DNA of 5,013 bases from Ktedonobacter sp. GTDB taxonomy: Bacteria; Chloroflexota; Ktedonobacteria; Ktedonobacterales; Ktedonobacteraceae. The notes beneath the pieces are model-generated. The model saw nothing but the letters and a program-made list of their open reading frames with translations. It searched no databases and was not told the origin of the DNA. Shown one piece after another: positions 1-5,013 of the stretch (the first letter of the stretch is position 1; the number at the start of each line of letters is the position of its first letter). The stretch is from positions 746 to 5,758 of the forward strand of contig DMFQ01000193.1 in NCBI GenBank assembly GCA_003450555.1. Direction: 5' to 3'. The translations under genes and the position numbers were made by a program.

Positions 1-22
1 AGCCCTGCCCGTACATTTTAGC
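1..22 (-). repeat. Copy 1 of the AKMYGQG-encoding repeat (cut by window edge)
   Basis: These 22 bases are identical to 4188-4209, and the match ends sharply at position 23. Only one hairpin arm (CCCTGCCC, 3-10) is inside the window; the partner arm would lie beyond the left edge. The repeat lies in the coding frame of the DUF790-like gene and supplies residues AKMYGQG, the same peptide as in the MFS copy. Confidence 0.75.
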
Positions 23-448
23 TGCTGCGAAGCTCTGTAGGGCTTCGTTGCGGGCCTGGGTGTTGAGGAAGCCGTGGTGGTGGTCGTTGACGTAATTATA
101 GAGGGCAAGACGCAGGTAGACGGGAGATGTGATGCCTGCTTCTGCGAGAAGTTCCTGGGTATTGCCACCTATACTTTGGAGCACATCTGACCAGGAGGGC
201 TGCTGCCAACGGTACCAGGCGCTCAGTGTGTTTATGAGACAGTGTGCGAGGCGATAATCGCCTATGCAGGCACGAGCGTCGTCGATGGAGAATTGCCGCC
301 GTGGCTGCCCCATCAAGCGTTCATGATAGGCAATCAGCCGCTCTATTTCTGGCTGCAGTTCACCTGGACGAAGAAAGTGCAGCCCTACATATAGTTCTCC
401 ACCTCGTCGATGGACCTGTTTTTTGATATCTTGCAGACCGAAGCGCAC
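1..448 (-). CDS. DUF790/Bax1-like protein, N-terminal part (gene runs off left edge)
   Basis: An open frame on the minus strand gives 149 codons with no stop and continues past the left edge, so the C-terminal part, including any nuclease domain, is not visible. The start is taken as GTG at 448-446 because a strong Shine-Dalgarno (AAAGGGG) lies about five bases upstream; no ATG fits better. The protein begins VRFGLQDIKKQVHRRGGELY and continues with LRPGELQPEIERLIAYHE, DDARACIGDYRLAHCLI and a DHHHG cluster at about residues 122-126. I read this from memory as the N-terminal region of the DUF790 family, whose archaeal member Bax1 is a nuclease that partners the XPB helicase. A helicase neighbour is not in this window. 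The last visible residues, AKMYGQG (143-149), are encoded by a repeat that also occurs inside the MFS gene. It is transcribed away from the kinase gene. That the region codes is fairly certain; the family assignment is moderate. Confidence 0.72.
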   Translation of the reverse strand, partial: MRFGLQDIKKQVHRRGGELYVGLHFLRPGELQPEIERLIAYHERLMGQPRRQFSIDDARACIGDYRLAHCLINTLSAWYRWQQPSWSDVLQSIGGNTQELLAEAGITSPVYLRLALYNYVNDHHHGFLNTQARNEALQSFAAAKMYGQG

Positions 449-481
449 CTGTTTCCCCTTTACTATTTCCGAGCAGCCTTT

Positions 482-487
482 ATTATA
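482..487 (-). promoter_or_regulatory. Candidate -10 box for the DUF790-like gene
   Basis: The minus strand reads TATAAT at 487-482, a perfect sigma-70-type -10 hexamer. It lies about 34 bases upstream of the GTG start and would give a leader of roughly 27 bases. No good -35 box is seen at 16-18 bases spacing, so the assignment rests on the -10 hexamer and its position. Confidence 0.4.
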
Positions 488-526
488 GCTGAAAATAGGG
501 TATCCTGATAGTCTGGTTGTTGCGAA

Positions 527-544
527 GCCGTTATAAATAGCGGC
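527..544. promoter_or_regulatory. 18-bp near-palindrome, possible operator
   Basis: GCCGTTATAAATAGCGGC is an inverted repeat in which eight of nine base pairs match (T:G at the fifth pair). It has GC-rich ends and an AT-rich centre and lies between the two divergent candidate promoters. This is the layout expected of a shared operator. No run of T follows, so it is not a standard terminator. No binding protein can be named. Confidence 0.3.
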
Positions 545-569
545 ACGATAGGAAAAAAGTCTGATGAGC

Positions 570-598
570 TTGAACACGTGTCTAAAAAAGTGTATGGT
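570..598 (+). promoter_or_regulatory. Candidate sigma-70-type promoter of the kinase gene
   Basis: TTGAAC (570-575) and TATGGT (593-598) are separated by exactly 17 bases and match the -35 and -10 consensus at four positions each. Transcription would begin near 605, leaving a leader of about 50 bases. An 8-bp palindrome (ACACGTGT, 574-581) overlaps the -35 end and a 10-bp palindrome (TAGACGTCTA, 614-623) lies just after the expected start point; either could be a regulator site. Confidence 0.42.
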
Positions 599-641
599 AA
601 TAGTGGGAGCATTTAGACGTCTAGTTGATTCTGTTACGGTT

Positions 642-647
642 AAGGGA
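642..647 (+). promoter_or_regulatory. Ribosome binding site that sets the kinase start
   Basis: AAGGGA lies seven bases before ATG 655. A TTG in the same frame at 625 would add ten residues, but it has no comparable site and would place this sequence inside the coding region. The ATG is therefore preferred. Confidence 0.6.
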
Positions 648-654
648 AAAAACT

Positions 655-2532
655 ATGAACGCGACCCCACGGCGCCTGGAAAAATACGAGTTGCAGAAAC
701 TGCTTGGTCATGGGAGCATAGGTGAAGTCTGGAAGGGAATTGATCTACAATCTCGGCAAGAGGTTGCCATCAAATTACTCCATCCCGACCTGCTACAGAA
801 TGACCCCAATTTCATCACTCTCTTCATGAAAGAATGGCAGCCCATTGCAGACCTGCACCATCCCAACATCGTACAGGTACACGAAGCCAATGTTTCACGC
901 CCATCGGAATCCAGTAATGAGACTACCCCCTATATAGTCATGGACTATATCGAGGGACAGACTACGCTCGCAAAGAGCATTCAGCGCACCTCGCACATGG
1001 GGATGTTTCCGCCTGTCTCCGAGATAGTCACCCTCTTTACGCACGTAGGTGCCGCCATCGATTATGCGCACGAACGACACATCGTTCATAACAACATCAA
1101 GCCGGAAAACATTCTGCTGGACGTAAAAAATACTAGCCATTTACCCGGAGGTGAACCGTTGCTCACCGATTTCGGCAGCGCCAATCTCCCGGGAAACAAG
1201 AATAATGCCTCAGCCCTCTATATTTCTCCAGAACAGGCGAAAGGTGGAGAGAGTGAGGAGGCGAATCCACGTAGTGATATCTATTCGTTAGGAGTAATCC
1301 TCTACGAAATATGTACCGGTGTGCAGCCCTTTCATGGTGAGAGCAACGTAGTTATCATGAAGCATCACATCAACACACTACCCACTTCTCCCATGCTTAT
1401 TAACCCTAATATACCCCTGTCACTCTCTGAAGTGATCCTGCGCGCGATGGCGAAAGATCCAAAATCTCGCTATGCCACAGCCTCTCTGCTGGCAGAAGCC
1501 ATAGCCATAGCTTGCTCCATAGAGCAATTACCACAAATGGCATTGAATAAAAAGCAGGATCAGGGTGCGACTGAGGAACCGTTTTTCTCTACCAACAGTG
1601 GACCTCTGGCGGCCAGTGGACCCTGGCGTGTACCTACGGCGCCCACAACGAAACCGCAACAGGCGACCAATGGCATGACATCGATCCTGGGCGTGTCGCA
1701 ACCTTTCTCAAGTACCTCATCCAGGCACGTGGCGATGCCAGGACAGGAAAACATTGTCAGGCGTGAAGTGGGAGGAAACACTCGCCCAACACCGATCCCC
1801 CCGCAGGCGAATCTGATTACTCCATCAACATCCGGGGGAAGCGCAACTGTGCATAGTTCTGCCTTAACTCAGCCGCAAACACAGACCAGCGGCAGGCTCG
1901 TCACACCGGTAATACCTACACCCTCGATGAAGCTTCCCGCTACCTCTGTAGTATCTTCAGCAATATCGGGAGCACTGGAGTCCGATTTGAAGCTGCGCTC
2001 CAAAAATTTCTTATCGCCAGTTCAGCTGGCAATCATCGGCCTGCTGCTTCTCCTGGTCGTCGTCAGTGCGCTGGGAGCCAGCCTCTTATTCCGCTCTGCT
2101 CCAGACACTTCAGCGAATGGGGTCGTTGGGCATGTCTTCTTCCAGGATGATGCACTGGGGAAGAACGACAATATTGCGCATAGAAATGCAAAATATTCCA
2201 GACCCGCCGCAGGGAAAACAGTATGTTGCGTGGTTCCAGGGTGCCTCTGGGCAAACTATCCCCCTGGGACAACTTGCTGTGCAGAATGGCTCCGCGACGT
2301 TGCTCTATCCAGGAAACGCACATCACAGCAACCTGCTGTCGCTCATTCGTGGAGTCTTTGTGACGCAAGAAAACAATGGAGCTTCGATACCCGCCTCCCC
2401 CTCGCTCAACACGAAGGTCTACCAGGCCGGGCTACCAGGCGCTTCCTTCCAATATATCCAACACATATTGTATGCACTGCCTGGCTATCCTGCTCATTCG
2501 AGCCTCATCGCCGGACTCTTCGACTCCATTAA
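655..2532 (+). CDS. Membrane-anchored Ser/Thr kinase-like protein, probable pseudokinase; frame broken near 2170
   Basis: Residues about 10-280 form a eukaryotic-like (PknB-type) kinase fold. Visible are the glycine loop GHGSIGEV (18-25), the ATP-anchoring Lys40 in VAIK, a likely helix-C Glu60, DFG (172-174), SPE (activation-segment end, Glu193) and the helix-F Asp208 in DIYSLGV. The catalytic-loop HRD is replaced by HNN (145-147), so the usual catalytic base Asp is Asn while the following KPEN is kept; little or no phosphotransfer is expected. A linker of about 170 residues rich in Pro, Ser, Thr and Gln follows, then one membrane helix at about 458-480. Sense continues to about Asp505. From there to the stop at 2532 the frame encodes about 120 residues rich in Cys, Arg and Trp that do not look like protein; the proper continuation is in the next frame. 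With one base removed near 2170 the gene would run 655-3079 and encode 807 residues. The long tail may destabilise the product. Confidence 0.8.
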   Translation: MNATPRRLEKYELQKLLGHGSIGEVWKGIDLQSRQEVAIKLLHPDLLQNDPNFITLFMKEWQPIADLHHPNIVQVHEANVSRPSESSNETTPYIVMDYIEGQTTLAKSIQRTSHMGMFPPVSEIVTLFTHVGAAIDYAHERHIVHNNIKPENILLDVKNTSHLPGGEPLLTDFGSANLPGNKNNASALYISPEQAKGGESEEANPRSDIYSLGVILYEICTGVQPFHGESNVVIMKHHINTLPTSPMLINPNIPLSLSEVILRAMAKDPKSRYATASLLAEAIAIACSIEQLPQMALNKKQDQGATEEPFFSTNSGPLAASGPWRVPTAPTTKPQQATNGMTSILGVSQPFSSTSSRHVAMPGQENIVRREVGGNTRPTPIPPQANLITPSTSGGSATVHSSALTQPQTQTSGRLVTPVIPTPSMKLPATSVVSSAISGALESDLKLRSKNFLSPVQLAIIGLLLLLVVVSALGASLLFRSAPDTSANGVVGHVFFQDDALGKNDNIAHRNAKYSRPAAGKTVCCVVPGCLWANYPPGTTCCAEWLRDVALSRKRTSQQPAVAHSWSLCDARKQWSFDTRLPLAQHEGLPGRATRRFLPIYPTHIVCTAWLSCSFEPHRRTLRLH

Positions 2533-3079
2533 AGGGATCGATGATAAGGCAGTGAGCGTGGTAGACAGCATACAGGTGCAGCAGGGCTACCCACTGGCTC
2601 AACGTCAGGCGACCCGTATCATCGAACTGATCGATGGTTCGCAATTTGCTAGAAGCAGCGGGGACTTACCAGCCTCTCTCCCCGATATGCTCTCTTTGCC
2701 TGTTGGTCTCCTTTCCTCACCAACGCAGGCGGGCTACATCGACACGTTGGCTGTGCAGGTGAACAAGATACTCATGTCCGCGGGAGATACTTCCGCTCTG
2801 CACCAGCACGCGCAGAATGTGAGCAATGCGCTGGTAGACTTGAAGGGCTGGCTACAACAAATGCGCAGCTACGATGTGCAGATCCTCAAAGCCACCAACC
2901 TCGGCGATCCGGCCGTCTTGAATGCGGCACTGCTCTTGAAGCAGTCGGCGGGAGATGCCTATACGGGGCGCACTATCCCTCCCAATGAAGGGCCTACCTC
3001 CGCCCTCAATTCAGCCGGGGCCAACCAGGCATATATTGAATGCCAGTATTTGGCGGCTCTTGATATCGAAAGGGTGTAG
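2171..3079 (+). pseudogene. C-terminal RskA-like extracytoplasmic part of the kinase gene, out of frame
   Basis: This is the continuation of the kinase gene after the frameshift. It reads ILRIEMQNIPDPPQGKQYVA and then AWFQGASGQTIPLGQL, a pattern like the C-terminal domain of anti-sigma-K factor RskA (small beta domain, roughly the first 90 residues). About 200 further residues of helical, Gln- and Leu-rich sequence follow, which I do not recognise. Following the membrane helix, it would lie outside the cytoplasm and serve as a sensor or ligand-binding part. An ATG at 2066 opens the same frame, but residues before about 2171 overlap the kinase membrane helix in the wrong frame and lack its character, so I do not take it as a true start. 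No ribosome binding site is evident near 2171. The part may be untranslated, or be reached by frameshifting, or the break may be a sequencing error. Confidence 0.7.
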
Positions 3080-3083
3080 GCAG

Positions 3084-3150
3084 GAGGAGCGCAAGGAGCC
3101 AGGATGAGAGCACTGGACGAGTGCAAGGAAGCCAGGACGAGCGCAAGGGT
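3084..3150. repeat. Imperfect direct repeats, period about 32 bp
   Basis: The unit GAGGAGCGCAAGGAGCCAGG (from 3084) recurs as GACGAGTGCAAGGAAGCCAG (from 3116), and a partial third unit GACGAGCGCAAGGG occupies 3137-3150. The array fills most of the 104-bp gap between the convergent kinase and MFS genes. The purine-rich wording suggests decayed intergenic repeat sequence, not a gene; an ATG at 3104 opens a frame, but that frame runs antisense into the MFS gene. Confidence 0.55.
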
Positions 3151-3155
3151 CGTCC
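3135..3155. terminator. Hairpin between convergent genes, possible bidirectional terminator
   Basis: Arms GGACGA (3135-3140) and TCGTCC (3150-3155) enclose the loop GCGCAAGGG. An alternative stem AGGG/CCCT uses 3146-3149 and 3154-3157. It lies 56 bases after the kinase stop and 29 bases past the MFS stop. No U-tract follows on either strand, so termination is inferred from position only. The loop resembles the GCAAG loop of the hairpin inside the MFS gene. Confidence 0.35.
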
Positions 3156-3183
3156 CTACTATATACGCTGGGCTCTCCCATTA

Positions 3184-4854
3184 TCAAAAAGGTGTTGGAT
3201 TACTGGTTTTTGGGGTTGGTTTCCCTTCAACCAGTAAGAAGGCGCATAGGGCGCTTGTCAGGGCGAGGCCAACCCCAATCCACATAGCCAGGTGGAAACT
3301 GTCTACAAATGCCGCGGCAATAGCGTGCTGCATTGCTGCATGTAGTGTTCCATGGGCTGCTGCCGGTACCTGTGCGCCAGCGAGCTTGTTTCTTTGGGCT
3401 TCCAGCAATTGTCGTACTCCTGGCGAAACATGCAACGCGTTCAGGCGGCTGTCGAGGCTGCTATTAAAAGCGTGCAGGACAAAAATGCTGAGCACTGCGA
3501 TGGCCAGCAGACCCGCCACCCGCGCCACCGCGTTATTGATACCCGAGGCGATACCCGCGTAACGATCATCAACCGCTCCCAACACGGTGGTCGTCAAAGG
3601 CGCAATGGTGGTGGCCATACCGATACCTAAGACCACCACCGCCGGGAAAAAGGTTGTCCAGTAACTGCCACCGATGCCGGGCAGCGAGAAAAGGAAGAAA
3701 CCCACGGCGGCGATCAAGGGGCCGATAACGAGCGGCAGTTTTGCGCCATACCGGTTCACCAATCCACCTGACCAGCGCGAGAGGCCAAACAGTAGTAAAG
3801 TAAAGGGCAAGAACGCCGCTCCCGCCGCGGTTGGTGAATAGCCCTGGACGAGTATCAAATTAAAGGGAAGAAAGAACAGGGTGCCGCCGAGGGCCGCGTA
3901 GAGCATAAGCGTCAGCAGATTCGTGCCCGAAAATGTGCGCGAATGGAAGAGTAGCAGCGGCATCATCGGTGCGCGGAGGCGACTCTCCACGAAGATAAAC
4001 GCTACGAGGGCTGTAATGCCTAGCGCTACCATGCAAAGCACTAGAGGATGTGATAGGCCCAGGTTATTCGATTCGATCAGGCCATAGACAAGAGAGCCTA
4101 AGCCAATAGTGGCAAGTAGCGCTCCGAGCCAGTCTAAGGGGAGGGATGGCTTGATTATGCTGTGGGAGTGGTTGCAGGGCAGGGGCAAGCCCTGCCCGTA
4201 CATTTTAGCACGGGCGTTGCGGCTCTCAGGAACGCGCCAATATAAGACGATTAGCACTATGATTGCGAGGGGGATATTGATGAAGAAGATCCAGCGCCAG
4301 GTGGCGTATTGCACCAGCCAGCCGCCCAGGAGTGGGCCTAATACAGTGGTGATGGCAGAGAAACCAGACCACATGCCGATAGCCCGTCCGCGCTGATGAG
4401 CGGGAAACGCTGCGCGAATAATGGAGAGGCTGCCGGGGGTCAACATGGCGCCTCCCACCCCTTGCAGGGCGCGAGTCACGATCAGTTGGGTGACATTCTG
4501 TGAAAAACCGCAGCCGATGGATGCCGCGGCAAAAAGTGCGATACCGATGGCAAAGATGCGTTTGCGACCAAACGAATCACCCAGCGAGCCGCCTACGAGG
4601 ATGAGGGCTGAGAGGAAGAGCGCGTATGCTTCCACAACCCATTGAACCTGGGTAGCAGTCGCATTCAGGTCGGTCTGTAGCCTGGGCAACGCTACATTGA
4701 CAACGCTGCTATCGATAAAGACCATGCTTGAGCCAAGGATCGTTGCCAGCAGAATCCAGGGGCCAACCTTTTTGATATCTATGGGGGGGCGTGCCGCCGG
4801 TTCTCCAGCCAGTTGTGTTTTGTCGTTGTGTAATTGCTGGGAAATGCCTGCCAT
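3184..4854 (-). CDS. MFS multidrug exporter, DHA2 (EmrB/QacA) family, 14 membrane helices
   Basis: A 556-residue integral membrane protein expected to export drugs or other small hydrophobic compounds by proton antiport. Helix 1 carries the DHA2 pattern VFIDSSVVNVALP with Asp48. QWVVEAYALF precedes motif A (LGDSFGRKR, 91-99), QGVGGAMLTPGSL (131-143) is helix 4, and LGPLLGG (172-178) is the antiporter motif C in helix 5, followed by WRWIFFINIP. Fourteen hydrophobic segments can be counted, with the long loop typical of DHA2 between the last two (about 461-515). The helix 6-7 loop, which in relatives usually passes from VPESR to LDWLG in about ten residues, is about 27 residues here because of an inserted repeat encoding AKMYGQGLPLPCN (216-228). 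The gene is otherwise intact. The start is ATG 4854, with a modest ribosome site (AAAGAG, seven-base spacer). It converges on the kinase gene. Substrate is unknown; no TetR- or MarR-type regulator is in view. Confidence 0.92.
   Translation of the reverse strand: MAGISQQLHNDKTQLAGEPAARPPIDIKKVGPWILLATILGSSMVFIDSSVVNVALPRLQTDLNATATQVQWVVEAYALFLSALILVGGSLGDSFGRKRIFAIGIALFAAASIGCGFSQNVTQLIVTRALQGVGGAMLTPGSLSIIRAAFPAHQRGRAIGMWSGFSAITTVLGPLLGGWLVQYATWRWIFFINIPLAIIVLIVLYWRVPESRNARAKMYGQGLPLPCNHSHSIIKPSLPLDWLGALLATIGLGSLVYGLIESNNLGLSHPLVLCMVALGITALVAFIFVESRLRAPMMPLLLFHSRTFSGTNLLTLMLYAALGGTLFFLPFNLILVQGYSPTAAGAAFLPFTLLLFGLSRWSGGLVNRYGAKLPLVIGPLIAAVGFFLFSLPGIGGSYWTTFFPAVVVLGIGMATTIAPLTTTVLGAVDDRYAGIASGINNAVARVAGLLAIAVLSIFVLHAFNSSLDSRLNALHVSPGVRQLLEAQRNKLAGAQVPAAAHGTLHAAMQHAIAAAFVDSFHLAMWIGVGLALTSALCAFLLVEGKPTPKTSNPTPF
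4174..4215 (-). repeat. Coding palindromic repeat inside the MFS gene (copy 2)
   Basis: Positions 4188-4209 match window positions 1-22 exactly. The element forms a perfect 8-bp hairpin, GGGCAGGG (4177-4184) with CCCTGCCC (4190-4197) around the loop GCAAG. A second possible stem pairs 4194-4201 with 4208-4215, GC-rich with one wobble pair. On the coding strand it is in frame and supplies residues 216-228. GTTGC occurs on both sides (4171-4175 and 4216-4220), which could be a 5-bp target duplication around a 40-bp element. Confidence 0.65.
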
Positions 4855-5013
4855 TGTGAAGCTCTTTCGTTCGTGTGTATAGATCCCACCATTGGATGAA
4901 GTGAGGAGACTTTTTCCTATATAGTAGCACCAATTTAGAACCTATTGCCCTGACTGCAGCAAGCTCGCCCCATATTGTTGACTTGTATCCCCGCCTCACC
5001 TTGAATTATGCTA
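4855..5013. other. Upstream region of the MFS gene, no gene seen
   Basis: This 159-bp stretch contains no convincing coding frame or RNA gene. It presumably carries the promoter of the exporter; the gene beyond the right edge is not visible. Confidence 0.6.
4934..4962 (-). promoter_or_regulatory. Weak candidate promoter of the MFS gene
   Basis: On the minus strand TTGCTG (4962-4957) and TCTAAA (4939-4934) are spaced 17 bases apart and resemble -35 and -10 boxes (three and four consensus matches). A separate TATATA at 4923-4918 is an alternative -10 without a clear -35. Both lie 60-110 bases before the start codon. Confidence 0.22.

Larger units (their letters stand above)
449..654. other. 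Divergent intergenic region
   Basis: This 206-bp gap separates the DUF790-like gene (minus) from the kinase gene (plus). It is AT-richer than the flanking genes, holds a candidate promoter for each direction and several short palindromes, and shows no convincing small gene or RNA gene. Confidence 0.7.

Noticed and set aside
28..47. Hairpin CGAAGC...GCTTCG next to the edge repeat
   Set aside because: It is within coding sequence, outside the shared 22 bp, and absent from the MFS copy.
249..263. Perfect 15-bp inverted repeat AGGCGATAATCGCCT
   Set aside because: It lies inside the DUF790-like coding region, encodes an ordinary stretch (GDYRL) and has no promoter context; probably chance.
2066..2170. 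Separate gene starting with ATG 2066 for the downstream 337-codon frame
   Set aside because: This part overlaps the kinase membrane helix in another frame, has no clear ribosome site, and the downstream sequence reads as the natural continuation of the kinase protein.
3104..3562. 152-codon plus-strand frame opposite the end of the MFS gene
   Set aside because: It is antisense to conserved MFS helices and starts in repeat sequence; a shadow frame.
4783..4789. Run of seven G in the early MFS gene, possible phase-variation tract
   Set aside because: It encodes part of RPP in frame and is too short, without further support, to claim slippage.
4709..4999. 96-codon minus-strand frame spanning the MFS start
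   Set aside because: It overlaps the true MFS reading frame, lacks protein-like composition and has no ribosome site.
1..5013. CRISPR array, tRNA, rRNA or complete insertion sequence
   Set aside because: No regularly spaced repeats, no RNA gene features and no transposase were seen on either strand.

Overview
The window looks like chromosomal DNA of a Chloroflexota bacterium, most likely from the Ktedonobacter group. This is inferred from gene style, not from a marker gene: a eukaryotic-like Ser/Thr kinase with a long Pro/Ser/Thr-rich linker, one membrane helix and an RskA-like extracytoplasmic domain; a DUF790/Bax1-like gene; a 14-helix DHA2 drug exporter; and short GC-rich hairpin repeats scattered within and between genes.

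Layout. (1) Positions 1-448, minus strand: the first 149 codons of a DUF790/Bax1-like gene that runs off the left edge. (2) Positions 449-654: a divergent intergenic region with a candidate promoter in each direction and an 18-bp near-palindrome between them. (3) Positions 655-3079, plus strand: a membrane-anchored kinase gene split by a +1 frameshift near 2170. Its catalytic-loop HRD motif reads HNN, so it is probably a pseudokinase as well as a broken gene. (4) Positions 3080-3183: a short convergent intergenic region made of imperfect direct repeats ending in a hairpin. (5) Positions 3184-4854, minus strand: an intact MFS exporter of the EmrB/QacA (DHA2) type. (6) Positions 4855-5013: upstream region of the exporter, with no gene seen.

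The most unusual signal is a small repeat. A 22-bp sequence at the left edge, inside the DUF790-like gene, recurs exactly inside the MFS gene at 4188-4209. Both copies lie in the same orientation and reading frame, so both proteins contain the peptide AKMYGQG. In the exporter the repeat is part of a hairpin element that appears to have lengthened the cytoplasmic loop between helices 6 and 7 without breaking the frame. This looks like a protein-coding palindromic repeat that tolerates insertion into genes.

The genes do not form an obvious pathway. The kinase-like protein would be a membrane sensor, the exporter would remove small toxic molecules, and the DUF790-like protein would act on DNA. 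No single new multi-gene system is evident.
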